Part shown: piece after piece, positions 10,931 to 19,075 of the stretch | Layout: each line of letters opens with the position of its first letter | Numbering within the stretch: the stretch's first letter is position 1 | From: Candidatus Dormiibacterota bacterium | GTDB taxonomy: Bacteria > Chloroflexota > Dormibacteria > Aeolococcales > Aeolococcaceae | Direction: 5' to 3' | Length of the DNA stretch: 41,064 bases | NCBI GenBank assembly: GCA_036495095.1 | Contig: DASXNK010000109.1 | Location: forward strand, 1 to 41,064 | Program-made: the position numbers and the translations under genes | Notes under the pieces: model-generated | Told to the model about the DNA's origin: nothing | Database searches by the model: none | The model's input: only the letters and a program-made list of their open reading frames with translations

Positions 10931-11656
10931 TCACGGCCGGCCGGCCATCGCGCCCAGCACCACGGCGGCGAGCCCGGCCAGGGCGGCCACCGCGGCGGCC
11001 TGCCGGACGGCGCGCCGGCCCAGCCCCGGCGCCAGCCGCCCGTGGACCGCGACGGCGGCGAGCACCACCAGCGCCGCGGCGGCGCCGGGGAGGCGGGGCA
11101 GCGCCGCCGGCGCCCACAGGGACATCCCCGCGAGCACCACCACCCCGAGCACCAGGGCGCGGGCCGGAGCCGGCGAGCTCCCCGGCTCGTCGGGCAGCAG
11201 CAGCGGGGCGGCAACCAGCACCGCGACCGCGGCGAGGTCGCGAGCCAGCGCGACCCGGGTGCCGGGGAGACCGACGATCACCGGGAGGCTGAAGGTGGCG
11301 CCGGCGGCGGCGAGGGCGAGCGCGGGCACGGTCGCGGCGGCGGCGACCAGCAGCCGGGGCGGCGACCAGCGCACCGGTCCGGTCAGCGCCACCGCGGCGG
11401 CGAGGAGCACGAGCATGCCGAGCAGGTTGGGGGCGGGGCCGGAGCGCCCCGGCAGGCTGCTCGCCGGGCTGCCCGGCAGCGGCAGCAGCGCCGCGGCCAG
11501 CCCGGCGCAGACCACCCCCGCCGCCGCCGGCGCGGTCCACCGCGCCGGCGCCACCGCCGCCCGGCCGCCGGCGAGCAGCGCCGCCCCGGCGAGGTAGGCG
11601 CCACCGGGGTAGAGCAGCACCGCGGCCGCCGCGGAGAGCAGCGCGAGGGCGTCCAT
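10931..11656 (-). CDS. Polytopic membrane protein, possibly NuoH/HyfC-like
   Basis: 241 residues, almost entirely hydrophobic, with about seven helices. A stretch RSGPAPNLLG followed by a hydrophobic helix recalls the RxGPN region of complex I subunit H, and PLLLPDEPG weakly recalls its acidic loop. The family's long acidic loops and full length (about 320 aa) are missing. I therefore call it NuoH/HyfC-like only tentatively. I find no lysine in it. The ATG shares one base with the stop of the preceding gene (TGATG). It is the last gene of the run that starts at valS. Confidence 0.65.
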   Translation of the reverse strand: MDALALLSAAAAVLLYPGGAYLAGAALLAGGRAAVAPARWTAPAAAGVVCAGLAAALLPLPGSPASSLPGRSGPAPNLLGMLVLLAAAVALTGPVRWSPPRLLVAAAATVPALALAAAGATFSLPVIVGLPGTRVALARDLAAVAVLVAAPLLLPDEPGSSPAPARALVLGVVVLAGMSLWAPAALPRLPGAAAALVVLAAVAVHGRLAPGLGRRAVRQAAAVAALAGLAAVVLGAMAGRP

Positions 11657-12915
11657 CAGCCGCTCACCCCGTTGCCGAAGACGCCGGTGGTGAGCCAGTC
11701 CGGGGCGAGCCCGAGCCCGAGCAGCCCCAGCGCCACCGACCAGGCGAGCAGCCGGGTCACCCGCGGCGCGGGCAGGGAATCGCCCGGCCGCCAGCCCCCG
11801 GCGAGGGCGCGCGCCGCCGTGCCCAGCAGCGCCGCCGAGGCGACCAGCCCGGCGAGCAGGGCGGTGCCGTTGGCCGCCGCCAGGCCGAGGAGCACCAGGT
11901 AGCGGCCCCAGAAGGCAGGGGTGGGGGGCAGCCCGGACAGGCTGAGCCAGGCCAGCCGCCGCTGCCGGTCGAGGGCGGAGCGGGCGCTGTGGAGGAGCAG
12001 CGGGCCGGCGCCCATGTGGGTGAGCACGAGCACGAAGCAGCCCAGCCGCCCGGAGGCGTGGGTGCTGCCCAGCCCCGCCGCGGCGAGGGCGAGGTCGGCG
12101 ATCAGCACCCGCCCGTAGCGGGCCGGCTCGGTCGATCGCAGCGCCATCAGGCTGCCCCAGGCCGCGCTCACCACCCCCAGGCAGAGAAGCACGTTGGCGA
12201 AGGGGTTGCGGGCCCCCGGGGGCAGCCCGGGGAGCAGCACGGTGGTGCCGAGCAGCACCGTGGGCGCCACCAGCAGCGCCCACGGGGCGACGTCGGCGCC
12301 GCGCACCACCCCGGTGGAGGCGGCCGCCCAGCCCCCCAGCGGCAGCAGTGCGAGCAGCGCCGACACCCCGGCGGCAAGGCAGCCACCGGCCAGCGCGGTG
12401 CGGGCGTCGAGGGTGGGCCCGGCGCCGGGGAGGAAGGCGGCGGCGGCGATCAGCGCGGCCGCGCCGAGGCCGGCGATGCGCCCGGCGGCGAGGGTGGCCC
12501 GGTGCGGCGCGGTGGTGATCCACCGCACCGTGATGGTCGCGACCGCGACGGCGATGGCGACGGCCCAGACGATGGCGACGGTGGCGGAGAGGGCGACCGC
12601 GCAGGCGGCGCCGGCGGCGCAGGCGGTGAGCACCTCGCCGCCGTCGAGCCGCGGCGCCAGCGCCAGGGTCAGCGCGAGGGCGAGCCCGGCGACCACCATC
12701 AGCCCGGCGGCGGGCCGGCCGAGGGCGAGGCTGGCGCCGTAGCGGGCGGAGGCGGCCGGGCCCGGCCAGGGTGCGGTCGTCGAGACCCCGAGAGCGCAGA
12801 GACCGGCGATCCCGGGCACCGTCCACGCCAGGCGGCGGCGGTGCCGCAGCGGGCCGAGGAGGAGCGCGGTGAGACCGCCCGCCACCCACACGCCGGCCAG
12901 CAGCATCGGGGTCAC
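11656..12915 (-). CDS. Antiporter-like membrane subunit, NuoN/HyfF type
   Basis: 419 residues with about 12 hydrophobic helices. The segment LSLSGLPPTPAFWGRYL near residue 315 matches the conserved loop and helix of NuoM/NuoN-type proton-translocating subunits, but the usual lysine is arginine or absent. The position where the family has a helix-5 glutamate (AIVWAVAIAVAV) lacks an acidic residue. I find no lysine anywhere. GTG 12915 overlaps the upstream stop as GTGA and was chosen; ATG 12906 is a close alternative. Likely a diverged, perhaps non-pumping, member of the antiporter-like family, in a membrane complex with its neighbours. Confidence 0.75.
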   Translation of the reverse strand: MTPMLLAGVWVAGGLTALLLGPLRHRRRLAWTVPGIAGLCALGVSTTAPWPGPAASARYGASLALGRPAAGLMVVAGLALALTLALAPRLDGGEVLTACAAGAACAVALSATVAIVWAVAIAVAVATITVRWITTAPHRATLAAGRIAGLGAAALIAAAAFLPGAGPTLDARTALAGGCLAAGVSALLALLPLGGWAAASTGVVRGADVAPWALLVAPTVLLGTTVLLPGLPPGARNPFANVLLCLGVVSAAWGSLMALRSTEPARYGRVLIADLALAAAGLGSTHASGRLGCFVLVLTHMGAGPLLLHSARSALDRQRRLAWLSLSGLPPTPAFWGRYLVLLGLAAANGTALLAGLVASAALLGTAARALAGGWRPGDSLPAPRVTRLLAWSVALGLLGLGLAPDWLTTGVFGNGVSG

Positions 12916-13547
12916 ACCCCCGCCTCGGGAGCGGCGGCGCGGTGGTGGCGGCCGCGCAGCCAGCCGGCCGTGACCGCGGCCGCGGGAGCCAGGGCGGCGG
13001 CCGCCATCGCCTCGGGCAGGGCGCTCGGCCCCGCCTCGAGGATCCAGGCCACCGCCCCGGCGAGGGCGACGGTGGCGGCGCCGACCAGCAGGTCCTCGAG
13101 GGCGCGGGCGCGGAGCAGCCGGATCGCCCCCACCAGCCAGGTGTAGGCGGCGGCGAAGACCGCCCCCTGGGCGGTTCCGGCGGCGCCGACGAGCACGTTG
13201 AGGCTGACCCACGACGCGGCCACCAGCGCCAGCGCCGCGGCCGCGGCACGGATGCTGCGGGGGCCGAAGAGCGCCTCCCGCGGCGCCACCACGGGAACCA
13301 GCGGGTCGAGCCCGGCCACCCTGCCCATCCGCCGTGCGCCCTGGCCGGCCGCCGGGTCGAGCAGCGCCGCGGTCAGCCCGGCGCCGATCACCACCGCCGC
13401 GGCGGGCAGGCCGCCGACGCTCGCCGCCGAGGGGGCGAGGGTCAGACCGACCACCAGCGCGGCGATGCCCACCGCCCGGTGCCCGTCGACGAGGGCGGCG
13501 ACGGCGCCGCCGAGGAAGCCGAGCGCGGCGATCAGGGTCTGGCTCAT
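12912..13547 (-). CDS. Membrane protein, possibly HyfE-like
   Basis: 211 residues with about six hydrophobic helices and a central loop containing APREALFGP. It lies between two antiporter-like subunits, the position that HyfE (a NuoK-like subunit of about 215 aa) takes in hydrogenase-4 operons, and the length fits. The assignment rests mainly on order and size. I find no lysine. The start ATG 13547 overlaps the upstream stop as ATGA, and the next gene overlaps its stop as GTGA, so translation is tightly coupled. Confidence 0.65.
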   Translation of the reverse strand: MSQTLIAALGFLGGAVAALVDGHRAVGIAALVVGLTLAPSAASVGGLPAAAVVIGAGLTAALLDPAAGQGARRMGRVAGLDPLVPVVAPREALFGPRSIRAAAAALALVAASWVSLNVLVGAAGTAQGAVFAAAYTWLVGAIRLLRARALEDLLVGAATVALAGAVAWILEAGPSALPEAMAAAALAPAAAVTAGWLRGRHHRAAAPEAGV

Positions 13548-15238
13548 CGGAAGATGAACAGGCAGGCGGCGACGCCGGCGAGGACCACGACCAGGCCCGG
13601 CTGGGTGACCAGCCAGCGGTCGACGGAGACGAGCACGTGGATCCCCCTCCCCGCCGCCGCCAGCCCGCGGGAGACCAGGCCCGGCAGCGCCCGCCCCAGG
13701 GACGGCCAGGCGTCGACCAGCGCTGGGGGCGGCGGCCCGGGGCGGCCCGGCTCGCGCCCGGGGGTGGCGACACCCTCGATCGCGGCGGCGGAGGCGGCGG
13801 CGACCACCGCCAGCAGGGCGGCGAGCTCGAGGTATCCGCCCGGCCAGCCACCGCCCGCGCCCAGCACCGCGCCGGCGTCGACCACGCCCGAGGTGCCGGC
13901 GTCGGCGAGCGGGTCGATGATCCCGCCGAGGGCGAGCCCGGGCAGGAGGCCGAGCACCGCGCCGCTCACCACCGCGAGCAGGGCGTCGACCCGGGGACGC
14001 CCCCAGGCCAGCCCCGACGGCGCCGAGGCGAGCGTCGAGCGCGCCGCGGCCGCCCCGGCGGCGGCGGTCAGCAGCCCGACGGCGGCCACCCCGCTGCCCG
14101 CCGCCGCCCCCAGCGGTCCCTGGGGCAGCGCCGCGCCCGCGCCCATGACGAGCGCGGTGGTGCCGATCCCCAGGGGCAGGCCGCCGGCGGCCGCAAGCGC
14201 CATGGCACGCAGCCAGACCGCGGCCCGGCCGCTCCCCTCCTCGCCGCCCGCCCCCCAGGCCGGCGCGGCGGCGAGCACGAGAAGCAGGGCGACCCCGGTG
14301 GCGGCGACCCCCAGCCGCGCCGGCTGGGTGACCACCCCGGCGAGGGCGATCACCGGGCCGGCGGCGGCCAACGCCAGCGCCCGCCCGGCGGCGGTGGGCA
14401 GGGCGTGGCGGCGCAGCGCCTCCACCGCCCCGGCGAGGCCGATCGCCAGTCCCGCCGCCACCAGGGTGCCGGCCACCAGCGGCGGCAGCCCGGCGTCGCC
14501 GGCGGCCTCGCTGAGCCGGAGCAGCACGATCAGGCCGGTGGGGACGGCGGCCACCGCCACCCAGCTCGAGCTCTCCCGCCGGCCCGGGACGGAGGGCAGG
14601 CCGGCGGCCCCGAGCAGCCGCACCGCGCCGGCGAGCGCCCAGGGCCCGGCAACCGTCCCCCAGGTGAGGGCCCGGGCCGGGAGCGCGCTCAGGTCGGTGG
14701 TGCCCACCCCGTTCTGGAGCTCGATGGCGGCGGCCAGGAGGCCGAGCGCGGCGGCGTGCTGGAGGGCGAGGCCGATCCGCGCCCGGCGCCCCAGCGGCCC
14801 CGCGCCGGCGGCGAGCAGGACGGCGCCGACGTTGCCGAGCTCGAGGCCGCCGAAGAGCAGCACCGCGTTGCCGGCGAGGGCGGCGAGGCAGCTGGCGGTG
14901 AGGCAGAGCATCAGCCCGGCCCGCTCGACCGGGTTCCGCCGCGGCTCGGCGAGCGCCATCAGCGTCACCGCGCAGGCGATCATCGCCACCGTCAGCCCGG
15001 CGGGGTCGGCGCGGAGCACCAGCGCCGCCCCGGGGACGAGGTCGCCGAGCGACCGCTCGACCCGTCCGGAGGGCAGCACCACGGGGAGGTCGGAGGCGAG
15101 CAGCGCCAGCGCCGCCACCACCGCCGCGAGCGACAGCAGCCGGGCCGTCCGGGCGGCCCGCGGCGGCAGCGGATACAGGGCCAGCGTGGCAGCGACCAGC
15201 ACCCCGCAGGTGAGCAGCGGCCGGAGGCCGGGGCTCAG
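13544..15238 (-). CDS. Antiporter-like membrane subunit, HyfB/HyfD or NuoL/M-like
   Basis: About 564 residues with 14 or so helices. LLFGGLELGNVGAVLL matches the helix carrying the conserved glutamate (LFxGLE) of complex I antiporter-like subunits. The segment GAVRLLGAAGLPSVPG sits where the family has its FKxxxxPFHxWLP motif, with Arg replacing the key Lys and the HxW part lost. I find no lysine in the protein. The C-terminus has a Pro-rich loop and a last helix at the extreme end. The first usual start is GTG 15202. CTG 15238 overlaps the upstream TGA as CTGA and completes the first membrane helix (LRPLLTCGVLVAATLALYPL), so I use it. The family call is secure only at the superfamily level. 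Confidence 0.75.
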   Translation of the reverse strand: MSPGLRPLLTCGVLVAATLALYPLPPRAARTARLLSLAAVVAALALLASDLPVVLPSGRVERSLGDLVPGAALVLRADPAGLTVAMIACAVTLMALAEPRRNPVERAGLMLCLTASCLAALAGNAVLLFGGLELGNVGAVLLAAGAGPLGRRARIGLALQHAAALGLLAAAIELQNGVGTTDLSALPARALTWGTVAGPWALAGAVRLLGAAGLPSVPGRRESSSWVAVAAVPTGLIVLLRLSEAAGDAGLPPLVAGTLVAAGLAIGLAGAVEALRRHALPTAAGRALALAAAGPVIALAGVVTQPARLGVAATGVALLLVLAAAPAWGAGGEEGSGRAAVWLRAMALAAAGGLPLGIGTTALVMGAGAALPQGPLGAAAGSGVAAVGLLTAAAGAAAARSTLASAPSGLAWGRPRVDALLAVVSGAVLGLLPGLALGGIIDPLADAGTSGVVDAGAVLGAGGGWPGGYLELAALLAVVAAASAAAIEGVATPGREPGRPGPPPPALVDAWPSLGRALPGLVSRGLAAAGRGIHVLVSVDRWLVTQPGLVVVLAGVAACLFIFR

Positions 15239-15720
15239 GAGGAGGCCGCCTGGCCGCTGCCGCCGCGCCCCGGGGTGGCCACCTCCTCGGCGCAGTACGG
15301 GCAGACCCGCCAGCCCAGCCGCAGCCAGCGCTGGCAGCCACGGCAGCGGCGGGCGAACTGGGTGCGGCAGTAGGGGCAGATGACGAAGTCGAGCTCGATC
15401 TCGCGCCCGCAGGTGGGGCAGGGCCGCGAGACCACCTCGACCGGGCCCTCGGTGAGCGCCTGCTCCTCGAGCAGGAGCGCGCGCTCCTCGTCGAGGGTGT
15501 GGGGGGGCCGCAGCACCAGGTAGAGGAGCAGGCCGAGGTAGGGCAGCACGTTGACCGCCCCGGCGAAGACGGCGAGCAGCGGCGACTCGCTGCGGCGCCG
15601 GGCGTCGCGCACCGCCCAGAAGGCGAGCGCGATCCAGAAGAACGCGAGGAAGAGGACGACGACCACCACCAGCAGGGTGCCCGCCGCGGAGTCGAGGAGG
15701 GCAGCCGGCGGGGCGGTCAT
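15235..15720 (-). CDS. Double zinc-ribbon membrane protein
   Basis: 161 residues. Two membrane helices lie at about 15-42 and 53-77. A cytoplasmic tail then carries two zinc ribbons: CPTC with CPYC, then CRGC with CPYC, at about residues 108-148. This layout is common in small bacterial membrane proteins of unknown function. It overlaps the valS stop by 4 nt (ATGA), and the next gene starts in its stop codon. It therefore joins valS to the antiporter-like genes in one transcript and may help assemble that complex. That role is inference from position. Confidence 0.85.
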   Translation of the reverse strand: MTAPPAALLDSAAGTLLVVVVVLFLAFFWIALAFWAVRDARRRSESPLLAVFAGAVNVLPYLGLLLYLVLRPPHTLDEERALLLEEQALTEGPVEVVSRPCPTCGREIELDFVICPYCRTQFARRCRGCQRWLRLGWRVCPYCAEEVATPGRGGSGQAASS

Positions 15721-18338
15721 CCCTGGTCGAGCAGCCGGCGCAGGGTGTCGCGCTGGGCGATCGCCTCGGCGAGGAGGCGGCCGGTCCTCTCCACCATCTC
15801 CGGCCCAGCGCCGTCGACGAAGCGGGGGTTGGCCAGCTGGGCGGTGTAGCGGTCGACCAGGGCCTGTGCCTGCCGCCACTGCTTCTCCAGGCGGGCCCGG
15901 TCCACCGGCGCCCCGCCGGTGCCCAGGGCGGCCTCCGTCCCCCCCGCCACCACCCGCACCGGGTCGGTGCCGGTGGGGAGCTCGTCGACCACCGTCACCG
16001 CCACCAGCGCCTCCACCAGCCGGCGCAGGTCGTCGGTCGACAGGCTCTCGTCGGCGGTGCGCAGCGTCACCGGCTGGCGCTGCTTGAAGCCGGTGGGAAG
16101 CCCGGCCTCCTGGCGGGCGTGGCGCAGCGCCCCGACCAGCTCCATCACCCGCTCCACCCCGGCGGCGGCGCCGTTGGCGCCCTCCCGCCACCAGGACGGC
16201 GGCGCCGGCCACTCCCGCTGCTGCAGCGTCGGCGCCGCCCCGGGCAGCCGCACCGCGCACTCCTCGGTGACGAAGGGCATGAACGGGTGGAGGAGGCGGA
16301 GCAGGGTGTCGAGCACGGTCACCGCGGTCCACTCCGCGGCGACCCGGGACGCGGGGTCGGCGTCGTCGCCGAGCCGGCCCTTGATCATCTCGACGTACCA
16401 GTCGCAGTAGCCGCGCCAGGTGAGGTCGTAGAGCCGCTCCATCACCTCGTGGAAGCGGTAGGCGGCGATCGCCGCGTCGCAGGCGGCGACGGTCTCGGCG
16501 ACCCGGGCGAGGATCCAGCGGTCCTCGGGGTGCAGGGTGGCGGGGTCGAGCTCCGGCGCCCGGGCGATGCGCTCGCCGTCACCGAGCCGGGTGACCAGCA
16601 GGCGGGTGGCGTTCCACAGCTTGTTGGCGAAGAGCCGGTAGCCGGCGACGCGGTTCTCGTCGAAGCGCATGTCCTGGCCGGAGGTGCCCACCGCGCCCGC
16701 CCAGGCACGCACCGCGTCGGCGCCATAGCGCTCGATCATGTCGAGGGGGTCGATCACGTTGCCCTTCGACTTGCTCATCCGCGAGCCGTCGACGGCCATG
16801 ATCGTGCTGTTGATGATCACGTCGCTGAAGGGCTTCGCGCCGGCGAAGCGGAGGCCGGTCATGATCATCCGCGCCACCCAGAGGAAGATGATCTCGCGCG
16901 CGGTCACCAGCACGTCGGTGGGATAGAAGCGGCGCAGGTCGGGGGTGTCGTCGGGCCAGCCGAAGATGGCGAACGGCCAGAGCGCGCTGCTGAACCAGGT
17001 GTCGAGCACGTCGGGGTCGTCGGTGAGCTCGGCGCCGCCGCACTCCGGGCATGCCTCGGGGTGCTCGACCCAGGCGAAGCGGTGGCCGTTGGCGCAGATC
17101 GACACCGGGATGGCGTGGCCCAGCCAGAGCTGGCGGCTGATGCACCAGTCGCGGATGTTGCGCATCCAGTCCAGGTACACGTTCTCGAAGCGCCGCGGGT
17201 GGAAGCTCACCTCGCCGGCCTCGACGGCGGCGATCGCGGGCTCGGCGAGCGGGCGCATCGTCACCCACCACTGCTCGCTGATCAGCGGCTCGAGCACGCC
17301 CTTGCAGCGGTCGCAGTGGCCGACCGAGTGGACGTACTCGTCCTCCCCCACCACCGCGCCGAGCTCGCGCAGCGCAGCGGTCACCTCGGCGCGGGCGCGG
17401 TTCACCGACAGCCCGTGGAAGCGGGGCAGGTCGGGCACGTCCATGGTGCCGTCGAGGGCGATCACCCCGATCATCGGGAGGCCATGGCGCTGGCCGATGT
17501 CGTAGTCGGTGGGGTCGTGGGCCGGGGTCACCTTGAGCGCGCCGGTGCCGAACTCGGGCTCGACCGCATCGTCCTCGAAGATGGGGATCCGCCGCCCGGT
17601 GAGCGGCAGCACCACGAGGCGCCCCACCAGCTCCGCGTAGCGGGGGTCACCCGGGGACACGGCCACGCCGGTGTCGCCGAGCATGGTCTCCGGCCGCACC
17701 GTGGCGATGGTGATGTCACCGCCGCCCTCGACGGGGTAGCGGATGCGCACCAGGCTGTCGGTGTGCTCCTGCCACTCCACCTCCTCGTCGCTGATCGCCG
17801 AGCGGCAGCGCGGGCACCAGTTGACGATCCGCGGGCCGCGGTAGATCAGCCCCTCGTCGTAGAGCTCCTTGAAGACGACACGGATGGCACGAACGTAGGC
17901 GGGGTCGAGGGTGAAGCGCGCCCGCGACCAGTCGCAGGAGAAGCCGAGGCGGCGCATCTGCTCGAAGATCCGCCCCCCGTACTCCTCGTACCAGGCGTCC
18001 ACCCGGGCCCTGAAGGCCTCGCGGCCGAGCTCCTCCTTGGTGAGGCCCTCGGAGGCGAGCTGGCGCTCGATCACGTTCTGGGTGGCGATCGCGGCGTGGT
18101 CGGTGCCCGGGCACCACTCCACCTCGTCGCCGCGCATCCGGCGGTGCCGGGCGAGAACGTCCTGCACCGAGAACGACGCGGTGTGCCCCATGTGGAGCGC
18201 CCCGGTGATGTTCGGCGGCGGCAGCGCGATGCTGAAGGAGGTGCGGTCGGTGGTGGCGTCGGCGACGCCGACCCCGAGCTCCTCCCAGCGCGCCCGCCAG
18301 CGCGGCTCGACGTCGGAGGGAGAGAAGGACTTGTCCAT
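15717..18338 (-). CDS. valS: Valyl-tRNA synthetase
   Basis: Class I aminoacyl-tRNA synthetase charging tRNA-Val. PPPNITGALHMGH holds the HIGH-type motif at residues 49-52, and SRMSKSKGNVIDP holds KMSKS near residue 522. The CP1 editing domain lies between them. The anticodon-binding domain follows, and the C-terminal coiled coil (RARLEKQWRQAQALVDRYTAQL) is typical of ValRS. At 873 residues it is full length and intact. ATG 18338 follows AGGAG by a few nucleotides and a good promoter at 18363-18390. First gene of a run through to 10931. Confidence 0.97.
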   Translation of the reverse strand: MDKSFSPSDVEPRWRARWEELGVGVADATTDRTSFSIALPPPNITGALHMGHTASFSVQDVLARHRRMRGDEVEWCPGTDHAAIATQNVIERQLASEGLTKEELGREAFRARVDAWYEEYGGRIFEQMRRLGFSCDWSRARFTLDPAYVRAIRVVFKELYDEGLIYRGPRIVNWCPRCRSAISDEEVEWQEHTDSLVRIRYPVEGGGDITIATVRPETMLGDTGVAVSPGDPRYAELVGRLVVLPLTGRRIPIFEDDAVEPEFGTGALKVTPAHDPTDYDIGQRHGLPMIGVIALDGTMDVPDLPRFHGLSVNRARAEVTAALRELGAVVGEDEYVHSVGHCDRCKGVLEPLISEQWWVTMRPLAEPAIAAVEAGEVSFHPRRFENVYLDWMRNIRDWCISRQLWLGHAIPVSICANGHRFAWVEHPEACPECGGAELTDDPDVLDTWFSSALWPFAIFGWPDDTPDLRRFYPTDVLVTAREIIFLWVARMIMTGLRFAGAKPFSDVIINSTIMAVDGSRMSKSKGNVIDPLDMIERYGADAVRAWAGAVGTSGQDMRFDENRVAGYRLFANKLWNATRLLVTRLGDGERIARAPELDPATLHPEDRWILARVAETVAACDAAIAAYRFHEVMERLYDLTWRGYCDWYVEMIKGRLGDDADPASRVAAEWTAVTVLDTLLRLLHPFMPFVTEECAVRLPGAAPTLQQREWPAPPSWWREGANGAAAGVERVMELVGALRHARQEAGLPTGFKQRQPVTLRTADESLSTDDLRRLVEALVAVTVVDELPTGTDPVRVVAGGTEAALGTGGAPVDRARLEKQWRQAQALVDRYTAQLANPRFVDGAGPEMVERTGRLLAEAIAQRDTLRRLLDQG

Positions 18339-18362
18339 GAGGGCTCCTGGGCTAGGGCTCGG

Positions 18363-18390
18363 AGTATAGAGGGGCCGCCGCGGCGGTCAG
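18363..18390 (-). promoter_or_regulatory. valS promoter
   Basis: On the minus strand the -35 is CTGACC (18385-18390), then a 16-nt spacer, then the -10 TATACT (18363-18368). Transcription would start near 18356, giving a leader of about 18 nt that contains the valS ribosome site AGGAG. The -35 lies just downstream of the stop of the preceding gene. Confidence 0.6.
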
Positions 18391-18395
18391 CGCGC

Positions 18396-18986
18396 CTACG
18401 CCGCCGGGATGGACGCGCCGGTGCGCCGGTCCCGCCAGCTCGGCTGCAGCGGGGTGGTGGAGTAGACCAGCTCCGGCTGCGCCCCCGGGCCGAGCTGGCG
18501 CACGGCGCGCTCCCGGGTCACCCCGGGGAAGGCCGCCGGCGGCGCCGCGGCGAGGTCGTCGACGGTCGAGAAGTAGGCCTGGTCGCCGCAGGAGCGGAGG
18601 AAGACGGCGAGCCCCGCGATCGTCCGCGGGGCACCGTCGGGTCCGGGGTTGGTGCCCAGCGGGAACACGATCGCGTCGTGCCGGCCGGGGTCGAGGGCGG
18701 CGATGTCGACCGGGCCGCCGAGCGAGGTCGCCGCGGCGAGGTCGGGGTGCAGCGCCGAGGCCGCCTTCAGGGCGGCGTCCTCGAGGGTGCGGGGCATGGT
18801 GACGTCGTAGGGCTGGTCGAAGTCGCCGAGGGCGCGCAGCTGGGCGGGCAGGTCGGGCACCGGCGGCGCCGCCGCACAGCCGCCCTCGGCCCGCGACCGG
18901 GCGGCGAGGACGGCGACGGTCAGCAGGCAGGCGAGAAGCACTGCGGCGAGGCCGGCGAGCCGGGGGTGGGACCGGAGGTGGTGCAC
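18396..18986 (-). CDS. Exported protein of unknown function, 196 aa
   Basis: It begins with a short basic stretch and one hydrophobic helix at about residues 9-30 (LAGLAAVLLACLLTVAVLAA), followed by a likely exported domain of about 160 residues. That domain contains two cysteines (near residues 37 and 130), which could form a disulfide. I recognise no family. The start is a GTG (18984-18986) without a clear ribosome site. It is divergent from the lipoprotein gene at 19076, and the 89 nt between must hold both promoters, though I see no strong one. Confidence 0.7.
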   Translation of the reverse strand: MHHLRSHPRLAGLAAVLLACLLTVAVLAARSRAEGGCAAAPPVPDLPAQLRALGDFDQPYDVTMPRTLEDAALKAASALHPDLAAATSLGGPVDIAALDPGRHDAIVFPLGTNPGPDGAPRTIAGLAVFLRSCGDQAYFSTVDDLAAAPPAAFPGVTRERAVRQLGPGAQPELVYSTTPLQPSWRDRRTGASIPAA

Positions 18987-19075
18987 GTTTGCGACTGGTT
19001 CCCGAGGTGCAGGTGAGGTAGCGTGGCGGAGGAGAGCGCCGAGGTCGGACCGGCGCGACAGGGAGGATGGGCTGG

